From SELP01 sp035969385 (GTDB lineage Bacteria > Pseudomonadota > Alphaproteobacteria > Rhodobacterales > Rhodobacteraceae), in contig NZ_JAYKKJ010000008.1 in NCBI RefSeq assembly GCF_035969385.1, positions 1 to 64,000 on the forward strand: 64,000 nucleotides of DNA, written 5' to 3'. Shown piece by piece: positions 8,154 through 16,346 of the stretch. How positions within the stretch are numbered: position 1 is the first letter of the stretch; every line of letters starts with the position of its first letter. The translations under genes were made by a program, and so were the position numbers. The notes under the pieces are model-generated. The model had not been told where the DNA came from. It worked only from the letters and a program-made list of their open reading frames with translations, and made no database searches.

Positions 8154-9419
8154 TCAAAGCCATTCGGGAATGGTATCGCGGCCGATCATTTCGTCAAAGG
8201 TGGGTCGTGGGCGGATAACTGCGAATTGATCGCCCTGAACCAAAACCTCGGGCACCAGAAGGCGGGAATTGTATTCGCTCGACATGACCGCACCATAGGC
8301 CCCGGCGGACCGGAAGGCGATCAGATCCCCCTCGGCCAGTTCGGTCAGGGTGCGGCCCTTGGCAAAGGTGTCACCACTTTCGCAGATCGGGCCAACGATA
8401 TCATAGGTCGCAGGCTCCGCCCCCGGCGCAGCCTCAACCACCGGGACAATGTCGTGGTGGGCATCATACATGGCCGGGCGGATCAGGTCGTTCATGGCCC
8501 CGTCGATAATCAGGAACTGGCGGTCCTCGCCCTGCTTCACATAGATCACCCTGGACACCAGAAGGCCCGCGTTCCCCGCGATCAACCGGCCCGGCTCGAT
8601 CTCGATCTCGCAGCCCAGATGGCCCACGGTTTCCTTGATCAGCGCACCGTATTCCACCGGCAAGGGCGGTGCGGTGTTCGACCGCTCATAGGGAATGCCA
8701 AGACCGCCGCCCAGATCAAGCCGGTCAATCTGGTGGCCATCGGCCCGCAACGCCTCGGTCAGTTCCGCCACCTTCTGATAGGCAAGGCGGTAGGGCTCCA
8801 GCTGGGTCAGCTGACTGCCGATATGCACGTCGATCCCGATCACCTTCAGCCCCGGCAGGGATGCCGCATGAGCATAGACCTCGCGAGCGCGGGAAATCGG
8901 AATGCCGAACTTGTTCTCGGATTTGCCCGTGGCGATCTTGGCGTGGGTCTTGGCGTCCACATCCGGATTCACCCGAACGGTGATCGGGGCCACGGTGCCC
9001 AGCGACAGGGCGACCTCGTTCAGCGCCTCCATCTCGGGTTCCGATTCGACGTTGAACTGGCGAATGCCACCTTCCAACGCCACGCGCATCTCTTCGCGGG
9101 TCTTGCCGACGCCGGAAAACACGATCCGGTCACCCGGTACGCCCGCCGCCTTCGCGCGCAGGTATTCACCGACGGACACCACGTCCATTCCGGCCCCAGC
9201 CTTGGCGAGAAGGGTCAGAACCGCTTGATTCGACAAGGCCTTCATCGCGTAGCAAACCATATGCGGCATGCCGTGCAGCGCTTCATCGAACAGGCGGAAG
9301 TGGCGCAACAGCGTGGCCGAGGAATAGACATAGAACGGGGTGCCAACGGCGGCGGCGATCTCCGCCACCGGCACATCTTCGGCATGCAACTGCCCGTCAC
9401 GATACAGGAAATGATCCAT
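8154..9419 (-). CDS. lysA: diaminopimelate decarboxylase
   Basis: A 421-residue PLP enzyme that decarboxylates meso-diaminopimelate to L-lysine, the last step of lysine synthesis. The PLP lysine is Lys60 in CYAMKALSNQ. Further hallmarks are HIGSQLT, DLGGGLGIPY, EPGRLIAGNAG and the substrate-binding CESGDTFAK near residue 340. The start is the ATG at 9419 with GGAG seven bases upstream; the longer reading adds 35 unrelated residues. It follows argH, the LptM-like gene and the DUF2834 gene on the same strand. Confidence 0.96.
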   Translation of the reverse strand: MDHFLYRDGQLHAEDVPVAEIAAAVGTPFYVYSSATLLRHFRLFDEALHGMPHMVCYAMKALSNQAVLTLLAKAGAGMDVVSVGEYLRAKAAGVPGDRIVFSGVGKTREEMRVALEGGIRQFNVESEPEMEALNEVALSLGTVAPITVRVNPDVDAKTHAKIATGKSENKFGIPISRAREVYAHAASLPGLKVIGIDVHIGSQLTQLEPYRLAYQKVAELTEALRADGHQIDRLDLGGGLGIPYERSNTAPPLPVEYGALIKETVGHLGCEIEIEPGRLIAGNAGLLVSRVIYVKQGEDRQFLIIDGAMNDLIRPAMYDAHHDIVPVVEAAPGAEPATYDIVGPICESGDTFAKGRTLTELAEGDLIAFRSAGAYGAVMSSEYNSRLLVPEVLVQGDQFAVIRPRPTFDEMIGRDTIPEWL

Positions 9420-9477
9420 CGCCAACTCCGAAACGCTGTTTCGCGCGTCATAGCAGGTCAGGACCAAAGCCCAACCC

Positions 9478-9520
9478 CTCATTTTGCCCCAAATACTCCC
9501 GCCGGAGGCTTCCGGAGCCC
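9478..9520 (-). repeat. possible roseobacter intergenic sequence element
   Basis: Between the DUF2834 gene and lysA the minus strand reads GCCTCCGGCGGGAGTATTT followed by GGGGCAAAATGAG. I recall very similar stretches between genes in many Rhodobacteraceae genomes, usually near gene ends. Only one copy is visible here, so this rests on memory rather than on the window. The left part can form a small GC hairpin. Confidence 0.3.
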
Positions 9521-9597
9521 TCATCCCCCACTGCCAGTCGATCGCCGGGCGACAACGGGCCGATTTCAGAATGGGAGTGCGGCGGCAGCCGCGCCGC

Positions 9598-9903
9598 TTA
9601 ATTGCGGAAGGTGCGCAGGAATAGGAACAGCGGCAGTCCGCAACTGACCCCGATGCCGAAGGTCGCCGGAATTGCCAGAAGTTCGACCCAGCGGCGGGCG
9701 CGGATCGCCTCGACCAGCACCCAGATCGTCAGGGTCACTGCCGCGATGGTCAGGTCCCAGACAAGGCCAGAGGACGCCGCGTTCGCATGCCATGCATCCA
9801 CCATCCCCATCAGGTCCACGCCGTTTGCGCGGAACCACGCGACGAACCAGCTCATTGGGTGGATCGTTCCCCAGACGGCCAGCGCCAGCCACAGCCACCT
9901 CAC
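9598..9903 (-). CDS. DUF2834 domain membrane protein
   Basis: A 101-residue inner membrane protein with about three hydrophobic segments (residues 3-18, 46-64, 70-92). It matches the DUF2834 pattern, with WLALAVWGTIHPMSWF at the start and FGIGVSCGLPLFLFLR at the end. Function unknown. I start at the GTG at 9903, which has GGAG nine bases upstream and overlaps the stop of the preceding lipoprotein gene by GTGA; longer readings run into that gene in another frame. Confidence 0.8.
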   Translation of the reverse strand: MRWLWLALAVWGTIHPMSWFVAWFRANGVDLMGMVDAWHANAASSGLVWDLTIAAVTLTIWVLVEAIRARRWVELLAIPATFGIGVSCGLPLFLFLRTFRN

Positions 9904-10001
9904 CGCGCCGACTCCGCGACCGGCGGGATCGGCGGCCCATCGGCCCCGCAGGCGGTCAGGCCGAGACCGATCATCAGGGCCGCGATCAGGCGCAGTTTCA
10001 T
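9900..10001 (-). CDS. lptM: tiny LptM/YifL-like lipoprotein
   Basis: A 33-residue lipoprotein beginning MKLRLIAALMIGLGLTACG, with lipobox LTAC and acylated Cys18, then a Pro-rich tail (DGPPIPPVAES). AAGGAGA lies upstream. It overlaps argH by ATGA and the DUF2834 gene by GTGA, so three reading frames are stitched together. In Gammaproteobacteria LptM helps LptD mature in the outer membrane, and a tiny lipoprotein gene next to lysA is common in Proteobacteria. Lipoprotein status is direct; the LptM role is inferred from size, lipobox and position beside lysA. Confidence 0.8.
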   Translation of the reverse strand: MKLRLIAALMIGLGLTACGADGPPIPPVAESAR

Positions 10002-11386
10002 CCAAGGATCTCCTTCCAGCGGGCAATCTGTTCACGCACCTTGGCCGGGGCGGTGCCGCCGTGGCTCATCCGGCTCGCGACAGAGTTCTCTACCGTCAAT
10101 ACGTCGAACACGTCCTGCCGGATCTCATTGTGAACCGTTTGCATGTCGGCCAGGGACAGGTCGGGCAGGTCACAGCCCTTCTGTTCGGCCATCGCGACCA
10201 GCGCCCCAGTCACATGGTGCGCCTCGCGGAACGGCAGGTTCAGCTCGCGCACCAGCCAGTCGGCAAGGTCGGTCGCCGTGGAAAACCCGCTGGCGGCCGA
10301 AGCACGCAGATTGTCCTTCTGCGGCATCATGGTTTCGACCATGCCGGTCATCGCCGCCAGCGCCAGCATCAGGTTGTCGGCGGCGTCAAAGACCTGTTCC
10401 TTGTCTTCCTGCATATCCTTCGAATAGGTCAGCGGCAGCCCCTTCATCACCGTCATCAGCGCGACGTTGGCGCCCATGATCCGGGCAACCTTGGCACGGA
10501 TGAGTTCGGCGGCATCGGGGTTTTTCTTCTGCGGCATGATCGACGATCCGGTCGACCATTGGTCCGACATCGCGACAAAGCGGAACTGGGCCGAGGACCA
10601 GATCACCAGCTCTTCGGCGAAGCGGGACAGGTGCATCGCACAGATCGACGCGGCAGACAGGAATTCCAGCGCGAAATCGCGATCCGCAACGCTGTCCAGG
10701 CTGTTGTTCGTCGGCCCGTCAAAGCCCAGCGCGGCGGCAGTCGCATGCCGGTCGATCGGGAAAGAGGTCCCCGCCAGCGCGGCCGCCCCGAGGGGCGACA
10801 GGTTCATCCGGGCGCGGGCATCGGCAAAGCGCGACCGGTCCCGCGACAGCATTTCCACATAGGCCAGCATATGATGGCCCCATGTCACCGGCTGCGCGGT
10901 CTGAAGGTGCGTAAACCCGGGCATGACCCAATCGGCGCCGGCCTCGGCCTGACCCACCAGCGCCTGCATCAATGCCGCGATGGCCCCATCTGCGGCATCG
11001 CACTGGTCCCGCACCCAGAGGCGGAAATCCACGGCGACCTGATCGTTCCGGCTGCGCGCGGTGTGCAACCGCCCGGCGGGTTCCCCGATCAACTCTTTCA
11101 GCCGGGCCTCGACATTCATGTGGATGTCTTCCAGCGCGGTCGAAAACTGGAACGTTCCACCCTCGATTTCTGACAAAACCGTGAGCAGCCCTTCCCGGAT
11201 CGCGTCTGCATCCTTATCCGTAATGATGCCCTGCGCCGCCAACATCGCGGCATGGGCCCTTGACCCTTCGATGTCCTGTCGGGCAAGTCGCTGGTCGTAA
11301 CCAATCGAGGCGTTGATCGCCTCCATGATCGCGTCCGGCCCGGCGGCGAAACGCCCGCCCCACATCTGGTTCGAGGTCTTGGTCAT
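9998..11386 (-). CDS. argH: argininosuccinate lyase
   Basis: A 462-residue cytosolic enzyme that splits argininosuccinate into arginine and fumarate. The N-terminus MWGGRFAAGPD, the HTARSRNDQVAVDFRLW motif, the HLQTAQPVTWGHH segment and the fumarase-superfamily signature SSIMPQKKNPD are all present. Length is normal. I take the ATG at 11386; an ATG at 11401 in the same frame adds five residues. Neither has a good Shine-Dalgarno, because the sequence between the starts is the AGGAGG of the opposite-strand thioredoxin gene. Confidence 0.96.
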   Translation of the reverse strand: MTKTSNQMWGGRFAAGPDAIMEAINASIGYDQRLARQDIEGSRAHAAMLAAQGIITDKDADAIREGLLTVLSEIEGGTFQFSTALEDIHMNVEARLKELIGEPAGRLHTARSRNDQVAVDFRLWVRDQCDAADGAIAALMQALVGQAEAGADWVMPGFTHLQTAQPVTWGHHMLAYVEMLSRDRSRFADARARMNLSPLGAAALAGTSFPIDRHATAAALGFDGPTNNSLDSVADRDFALEFLSAASICAMHLSRFAEELVIWSSAQFRFVAMSDQWSTGSSIMPQKKNPDAAELIRAKVARIMGANVALMTVMKGLPLTYSKDMQEDKEQVFDAADNLMLALAAMTGMVETMMPQKDNLRASAASGFSTATDLADWLVRELNLPFREAHHVTGALVAMAEQKGCDLPDLSLADMQTVHNEIRQDVFDVLTVENSVASRMSHGGTAPAKVREQIARWKEILG

Positions 11387-11399
11387 GTCAGGAGGTCCC

Positions 11400-11957
11400 A
11401 TGCGGATAGTAAAGTCAGCGGTTCTTTATACGGCGCTTGCCCTTGTTGCAAACGGCGCGATTGCCGATCCGGCGGCCCTGCGCGAAGGCGACATGATGAA
11501 GCTGATGTTCCATTCTTCGCCGATGGAGGCGTCCGACACCGGCTTTACCCGCGAGGATGGGACCGATGGCAGCCTTGCCGACTATCAGGGCAAGATCGTC
11601 CTCGTGAACTTCTGGGCCACATGGTGCGCCCCCTGCCGCGAGGAGATGCCGTCGCTGTCCACCCTGCAAACCGAGCTTGGCGGCGAGGATTTCGAGGTGG
11701 TGACCATCGCCACCGGCCCGAACCCCGCCCCCGCCATGACCCGGTTCTTCGATGAAATCGGCGTAGACAACCTGCCCCTGCACACCGACCCCCGGCAGGG
11801 CTTTGCCCGGTCGATGGGGGTGATGGGCCTGCCCGTGACGGTCATCCTTGACCGCGACGGGATGGAGATTGCCCGGCTTCAGGGCGACGCCGATTGGTCG
11901 AGCGACAGTGCCCGGGCGGTGATTGGCTCATTGATCGGGGACACGCCCGGCCAATAG
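11400..11957 (+). CDS. tlpA: TlpA-like thiol:disulfide interchange protein
   Basis: A 185-residue exported thioredoxin-fold protein. Residues 1-22 are a signal peptide or anchor; the active site is Cys76-Ala-Pro-Cys79 in NFWATWCAPCREEMP and the cis-Pro is in GLPVTVIL. Such proteins act in the periplasm as reductants, for example in cytochrome c maturation or copper delivery. AGGAGG six bases upstream sets the start. It is divergent from argH, whose start codon is only 13 bases away. The symbol is by family and position; the exact partner is unknown. Confidence 0.88.
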   Translation: MRIVKSAVLYTALALVANGAIADPAALREGDMMKLMFHSSPMEASDTGFTREDGTDGSLADYQGKIVLVNFWATWCAPCREEMPSLSTLQTELGGEDFEVVTIATGPNPAPAMTRFFDEIGVDNLPLHTDPRQGFARSMGVMGLPVTVILDRDGMEIARLQGDADWSSDSARAVIGSLIGDTPGQ

Positions 11958-12029
11958 CCCTCTTGCGGGCAACTGTCCGGGCAGTAGTCTTCTGGCAAAA
12001 TGCCAGACCGGCCAGCCGCAGGACAGACC

Positions 12030-13409
12030 ATGACCCCGACCTTCGCCACAGACACCGAAACCGCCATCCCGCTGCATGCCGTGGCACCCGAAGGGTTGGA
12101 CGACCTTCTTGGCCGCCTGCCCGACAGCGCCGCGTCCTGGGCGCGGGCGCAGGGGTTCAAGGCCGGGGCCGGGGCGGCCATCGCCCTGCCCGGCCCGGAC
12201 GGGGCAATCATCGCAGCCCTCGTCGGGATCGGCGCGCCAGAGTCTCGGGCGCGAGACCGGTTCCAGATCGGCAAGGCGGCTTCGACCCTGCCCGAGGGCA
12301 CCTATGCTTTGACCGGCGAACTGACCCTCGCGGAACAAGAGGAAGCGGCGCTTGGCTGGCTTCTCGAAAGCTACAGGTTCGACCGCTACAAGGATCAGTC
12401 CCCGGCCAAGGCCGCGTTGGTTGCGCCTGACGGGATCGACGCGGGCCGGATTGAAACCATCGCCGCCGGGGAATGCCTGACCCGCGACCTGATCAACACG
12501 CCCGCCGCCGACATGGGCCCGCCCGAACTGGAGGCCGCGGCCCGCAGCCTAGCCCAGACCTTCGGGGCAAAGGTCTCTTCGATCGTTGGCGAGGCATTGG
12601 TCGAACAAAACTTCCCCCTGATCCACGCCGTCGGACGAGCCGCCGAGAAAGCGCCTCGCCTGATCGACATCCGCTGGGGCAACGAGGGCCCGGCGCTGAC
12701 TCTGGTCGGCAAGGGGATCTGCTTTGACACTGGCGGGCTGAACATCAAACCCGGATCGTCCATGGGCCTGATGAAAAAGGATATGGGCGGGGCGGCAACC
12801 GTTCTGGGCCTTGCCCATATGATCATGGCGCTTGGGCTGAAACTGCGCCTTCGGGTGCTGATCCCATCGGCCGAGAACAACATCGCGGGCAATGCATTCC
12901 GGCCCGGCGACATCCTGACCAGCCGCAAGGGGCTGACGGTTGAGGTCAACAATACCGACGCCGAAGGCCGGTTGGTGCTGGCCGATGCGCTGGCCTATGG
13001 GGCCGAGGAAGACCCCGATCTGATGGTATCCTTCGCCACGCTGACCGGCGCGGCCCGGGTCGCTGTTGGGCCAGACCTTGCGCCGTTCTATGCGACGGAT
13101 GACAACCACGCCGCAGCGATTGCGGCAGGCGCAGCACAGGTGGCCGACCCCGTCTGGCGGATGCCGTTCCACGCCCCCTACGAGGCGATGATCGAACCCG
13201 GCATTGCCGATCTGGACAACGCGCCCTCGGGCGGGTTTGCCGGGTCGATCACGGCGGCGCTGTTCCTCAAACGCTTCGCCGCGAACCCCTATGTGCACTA
13301 CGACATCTACGGATGGTGCCCCGCTGCCAAGCCCGGTCGCCCAAAAGGCGGGGTCGGGCAAGGGGCGCGCGCGCTTCTGGCCGCGCTGCCCGATCTGCTG
13401 GACCTGTGA
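12030..13409 (+). CDS. leucyl aminopeptidase family (M17) protein
   Basis: A 459-residue cytosolic dizinc aminopeptidase removing N-terminal residues from peptides. The M17 core is clear: KGICFDTGGLNIKPGSSM with the metal and catalytic Lys/Asp residues, then NTDAEGRLVLADAL, and a C-terminus with WCPAAKPGRPKGG typical of the alphaproteobacterial PepA-like group. The ATG at 12030 follows CAGGACAG; the ATG at 12000 has no ribosome-binding site. It shares one base with the next gene (TGATG), so the two are co-translated. Confidence 0.92.
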   Translation: MTPTFATDTETAIPLHAVAPEGLDDLLGRLPDSAASWARAQGFKAGAGAAIALPGPDGAIIAALVGIGAPESRARDRFQIGKAASTLPEGTYALTGELTLAEQEEAALGWLLESYRFDRYKDQSPAKAALVAPDGIDAGRIETIAAGECLTRDLINTPAADMGPPELEAAARSLAQTFGAKVSSIVGEALVEQNFPLIHAVGRAAEKAPRLIDIRWGNEGPALTLVGKGICFDTGGLNIKPGSSMGLMKKDMGGAATVLGLAHMIMALGLKLRLRVLIPSAENNIAGNAFRPGDILTSRKGLTVEVNNTDAEGRLVLADALAYGAEEDPDLMVSFATLTGAARVAVGPDLAPFYATDDNHAAAIAAGAAQVADPVWRMPFHAPYEAMIEPGIADLDNAPSGGFAGSITAALFLKRFAANPYVHYDIYGWCPAAKPGRPKGGVGQGARALLAALPDLLDL

Positions 13410-14230
13410 TGGACCGGCGCCTGACAGTCGCCAACGGGCGGGTCGCGGACATTGCGCTGACTGGGCAGGTCGCGGCGGAGCGGTTCGTTCCCGGAACGCC
13501 TGCGTCGGTCACCCGCCCGGTCGTCAACCTGCTTGACGCGCCCGACGGGCGGCGGGAACGGCAACTTCTTCTGGGATGGCAGGTCCATGTGTTCGAAACT
13601 CGGGACGGCTGGGCCTATGTCCGGTCCGACCGGGACGGCTATGTTGGCTATCTGCGGGCCGAGGCCCTGGGCGACCCGACGACCCCCACCCACAGTATCG
13701 GCACGCCCGCAACCCATGCCTATCGCGACGAGGATATGAAATCCCCCGACCTGCTGCGCCTGTCCTTCGGGGCGGCGGTCGCGGTCCTCGACGAGCGCCA
13801 GAGGTTCTTTGAAACCAATGTCGGCTTCATCCCCAAAAAACACCTGCGCCCGCTGGACCGGCCCTTCACTGATCCGGCGACCGTAGCGCAGATGTTCTAT
13901 GGGGTGCCCTATCTGTGGGGGGGCAATTCCAGCGATGGGATCGACTGTTCCGGGTTGGTGCAGGCGGCGCTGCTGGCCTGCGGCATCCCCTGCCCCGGCG
14001 ACAGCGACCTGCAAGAGAATAGCGTCGGCACCCCGGTCGCTATCGGCAGCCCGCTTCGGCGCGGCGATCTGCTGTTCTGGAAGGGGCATGTGGCATTGGC
14101 GGTCGACGACCAGACCCTAATCCACGCCAACGCGCACCACATGGCAGTGGCCTATGAACCGGCCGAGGCGGCGATCCTGCGGATCAAGGCCCAGGGTGAC
14201 GGCCCAGTCACGCACCACCGGAGACCATAG
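13409..14230 (+). CDS. NlpC/P60 family peptidase with SH3-like domains
   Basis: A 273-residue predicted gamma-D-glutamyl-diamino acid endopeptidase. Bacterial SH3-like repeats fill residues 30-150. The NlpC/P60 domain has Cys180 in DGIDCSGLVQAA, His227 in WKGHVALAV and a third polar residue in the HANAHH segment. There is no signal peptide, so it may act on cytosolic muropeptides together with the aminopeptidase encoded immediately before it; that pairing is frequent in Rhodobacteraceae. A palindromic repeat lies five bases after the stop. Confidence 0.9.
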   Translation: MDRRLTVANGRVADIALTGQVAAERFVPGTPASVTRPVVNLLDAPDGRRERQLLLGWQVHVFETRDGWAYVRSDRDGYVGYLRAEALGDPTTPTHSIGTPATHAYRDEDMKSPDLLRLSFGAAVAVLDERQRFFETNVGFIPKKHLRPLDRPFTDPATVAQMFYGVPYLWGGNSSDGIDCSGLVQAALLACGIPCPGDSDLQENSVGTPVAIGSPLRRGDLLFWKGHVALAVDDQTLIHANAHHMAVAYEPAEAAILRIKAQGDGPVTHHRRP

Positions 14231-14234
14231 GGGA

Positions 14235-14254
14235 AGGTGGGTCAAGACCCACCT
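14235..14254. repeat. GGTGGGTC palindromic repeat, copy 1
   Basis: A perfect inverted repeat AGGTGGGTC-AA-GACCCACCT begins five bases after the stop of the NlpC/P60 gene. Related copies occur at 23382 and 52760, also just after plus-strand stop codons. This is the simplest copy, with one hairpin and no run of T after it. It could protect or define mRNA 3' ends. Confidence 0.75.
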
Positions 14255-14484
14255 ACTGTACCGCGCCGGACCGTAAGTTGGGTTTCAACTCATCATTCGT
14301 ATCGGTTGAACAATAGTTACTTGTCTACTCAACGGCCCCAACGATTCGATCTTGTCGCTGGGGTCCTTGCGTGAATTTGCGGAACTCCTTTGATTTGAAT
14401 GAATGTCTGTTTGCGATTTATCGCATGGTCCCAAAGATGTAGTAGCACTAAGAATTCTATTGAATAAGGGATTGCACCTGGCTG

Positions 14485-15231
14485 ATGGAGACAGTGTTTT
14501 TTTGCCATGGAATGCCGGGAAGCAAAGCAGATGCCACGCTGCTTCGAAAGGCCAATCCAAAACTGAATATCGTTGCGATTGACCTCTTGGGCTTTGCACC
14601 AAGAGACGCCGATTTGGCATTCTCAAAGGCTCTGAACGCTGAAGAGGTTGTCGCCGAAAAAGACAAGATCGTTCTGACCGGGTTTTCCATTGGGGCAATG
14701 GCAGCCATCAAGATCGCAGCAGCACATCCGAATATCGTGTCACGGTTGATACTCATTTCACCTGCGGCTCCCTTGTCGTTGGGGGACTTTCTTCCTCAAA
14801 TGGCTGGTAGAACTGTGTTTGAGTTAGCTTTGGCGCGTCCGATGTTGCTGCGTGCGTTGACAGCCTTCCAAGGTTTGATAGCGCGCTGGTCGCCTGACCG
14901 GGTCGTAGGCCTCCTTTTCCGAAATTGTGGTGAGGCAGAGAAAGCCCTCTTGGAAGACCCTGACTTCAAAACCTCCCTGACCCAAGCCCTTATGGAGAGT
15001 TTCGTTCGGTGCCCAGACGCCTACCTCGCCTACATCAATGCCTACGTCTCTGATTGGAAAGATTCGCTCGACTTGCTGACTTGCCCTGTCGAACTATGGC
15101 ATGGAAGCAAAGACACATGGTCGCCGCCCCAAATGTCATTCGCGCTTTGCAATACATTTGGCGAGAAAGCGAAACTAAGATTGATCGAAGGAACGGAGCA
15201 CTATTCGACCATGGCACAAGTCATCTTGTAG
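14485..15231 (+). CDS. alpha/beta hydrolase
   Basis: A 248-residue cytosolic alpha/beta-hydrolase-fold protein. The oxyanion motif FCHGMPGS is at residues 6-13, the nucleophile elbow is Gly66-Phe-Ser68-Ile-Gly70, and the likely acid and base are Asp210 (HGSKDTW) and His239 (GTEHYS). Substrate unknown. Base composition and codon use are visibly more AT-rich than in the flanks, and so is the 254-base upstream gap, which holds no other gene I can see. No strong ribosome-binding site precedes the ATG. It appears to be a horizontally acquired single gene. Confidence 0.82.
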   Translation: METVFFCHGMPGSKADATLLRKANPKLNIVAIDLLGFAPRDADLAFSKALNAEEVVAEKDKIVLTGFSIGAMAAIKIAAAHPNIVSRLILISPAAPLSLGDFLPQMAGRTVFELALARPMLLRALTAFQGLIARWSPDRVVGLLFRNCGEAEKALLEDPDFKTSLTQALMESFVRCPDAYLAYINAYVSDWKDSLDLLTCPVELWHGSKDTWSPPQMSFALCNTFGEKAKLRLIEGTEHYSTMAQVIL

Positions 15232-15377
15232 CTCTCACAATGCCGACGACCAAGCAAAGCGTCTGGAAGTATCCGCCAACCTGCGCTCCTCGCCGCCAAT
15301 CAGTCGCGGACGAGTCAGGGGCCGCTCCGCGTCCCGCAGCGCCCCCACATTGCACCAAGTTTCGGGCAAGCCGATCC

Positions 15378-15713
15378 TCAGGTCACCGCCCGGATCAGTT
15401 TCCGTTCCAGCACCCGCAACACGGTTTTCAAATCATCGCCACGTTTCAGAACCTGCCCCTCGGCCCCGATCACCGCGTATTGCCCCTGCCGCATTCGCAG
15501 ACGTGGGCGTTTTTCGATCCGGTACATCGGGTTTTCTGCCGTCCGCCGAAACACTGAAAACACCGCCACGTCCCGCAGGCAGGATATCCCGTAGTCCCGC
15601 CATTCGCCCGCGGCAACCATCCGCCCGTATAGCCCAAGGACAACGGCAAGCTCGGTCCGGTGGAACGCCACCTGTTCCGGCTGAACGCCCGGGAATGGGG
15701 ACTGGAACGTCAT
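15378..15713 (-). CDS. DUF2794 family protein
   Basis: A 111-residue protein matching DUF2794 along its whole length: FHRTELAVVLGLYGRMVAAG, DYGISCLRDVAVFSVFRR, the RIEKRPRLRMRQGQYAV block and an RVLERKLIRAV end. Function is unknown; it is widespread in Alphaproteobacteria. I start at the ATG at 15713 because family members begin MTFQ; the frame is open further upstream but that part has no family resemblance. There is no clear Shine-Dalgarno. A structured element with a plus-strand terminator lies upstream. Confidence 0.85.
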   Translation of the reverse strand: MTFQSPFPGVQPEQVAFHRTELAVVLGLYGRMVAAGEWRDYGISCLRDVAVFSVFRRTAENPMYRIEKRPRLRMRQGQYAVIGAEGQVLKRGDDLKTVLRVLERKLIRAVT

Positions 15714-15814
15714 GGGAACAGAGTTGCGCCATTTTTCCGCCAGATCAAGCCTGCCTTGAGTCTGCCATGAAATGACCCCGAACCTGTCCACTTGATTCCA
15801 CGACCCCGCCGGAT

Positions 15815-15951
15815 TCGGAAACAATAAAGAAGTCATACAAGAGATGGCCCGGCGGCGCGGCAGTACAGCCCCCACCCAGTTCGCGACGTCGGGTCTCTCT
15901 TGGTGAAGTTTCAACGCCCCCTGTGCCCTAACACAGGGGGCGTTTCTTTTG
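15815..15951 (+). ncRNA. candidate structured small RNA ending in a terminator
   Basis: A long imperfect hairpin can form on the plus strand. GAAAC (15818-15822) pairs with GTTTC (15908-15912), CAAGAGA (15838-15844) with TCTCTTG (15896-15902), and the GC-rich 15848-15859 side with 15882-15893. It is followed directly by a strong rho-independent terminator with a T-run on the plus strand, although no plus-strand protein gene ends within 580 bases. That argues for a short transcript of about 100-140 bases. It lacks the SRP RNA core (GGAAGCAGCC-like) and I cannot match it to 6S or tmRNA. Alternatively it is a leader structure of the minus-strand DUF2794 gene. Confidence 0.45.
15915..15950 (+). 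terminator. rho-independent terminator
   Basis: Perfect 11-bp stem CGCCCCCTGTG / CACAGGGGGCG with a six-base loop (CCCTAA), followed by TTTCTTTT on the plus strand. On the minus strand the stem follows the stop of the I78-type gene at 15957 and could also end that transcript, but only a weak T-rich stretch follows it there. Confidence 0.85.
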
Positions 15952-15956
15952 CCCGA

Positions 15957-16235
15957 TCAGCCGCAGAAGATCCGGGCGATCTGTCCCGCCGAGTCGATTT
16001 CAAAATTCAGCCGGTCCGGACGATAGTCCATCGTGACCGCATCACCGGGCCGGATGACCCGAACCTGACGCATGATCAGTTGCCGCTCCAGCGCGTTCGA
16101 TTGTTGCCCGACAAGCGGGGAAAACTCTGCCGCGCCGCAGGTGTCTTCGGCCGGGGGAGGCACGGGGGCAGGGCCCTGCGTGCAGGCGGCCAGAGCGCAG
16201 ATTCCGATTGCGAATGGGACGCGATGAAGTTTCAT
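15957..16235 (-). CDS. I78 family peptidase inhibitor-like lipoprotein
   Basis: A 92-residue lipoprotein with lipobox ICALAAC (acylated Cys18). After a Pro-rich linker, residues 32-92 match the I78 serine protease inhibitor family: a DTCGA start, LVGQ near residue 42, an IRPGDAVTMDYRPDRLNF core and a final IFCG. The two Cys (33 and 91) may form a disulfide. It probably sits in the periplasm and may inhibit serine proteases or play a structural role. GGGGGA lies about ten bases upstream of the ATG. It is divergent from adhC. Confidence 0.82.
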   Translation of the reverse strand: MKLHRVPFAIGICALAACTQGPAPVPPPAEDTCGAAEFSPLVGQQSNALERQLIMRQVRVIRPGDAVTMDYRPDRLNFEIDSAGQIARIFCG

Positions 16236-16346
16236 CTTTGAATCATCCCCCAATGCCGCCAATTGGACAAGTCCTGCCGCCTTCTGCGGGTTGTCTGTGC
16301 GGCCATTTCCCGTAACCTGCCCCCAAATGACAAATGGGAGATAATC

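Noticed and set aside
7806..9647. A 613-codon plus-strand frame opposite lysA
   Set aside because: Antisense to lysA and the start of the TIGR02302 gene, with shadow-type composition.
15815..15912. Signal recognition particle RNA or tmRNA
   Set aside because: The conserved SRP domain IV loop (GGAAGCAGCC-like) and any tmRNA tag or tRNA-like ends are missing; kept only as an unnamed structured RNA candidate.
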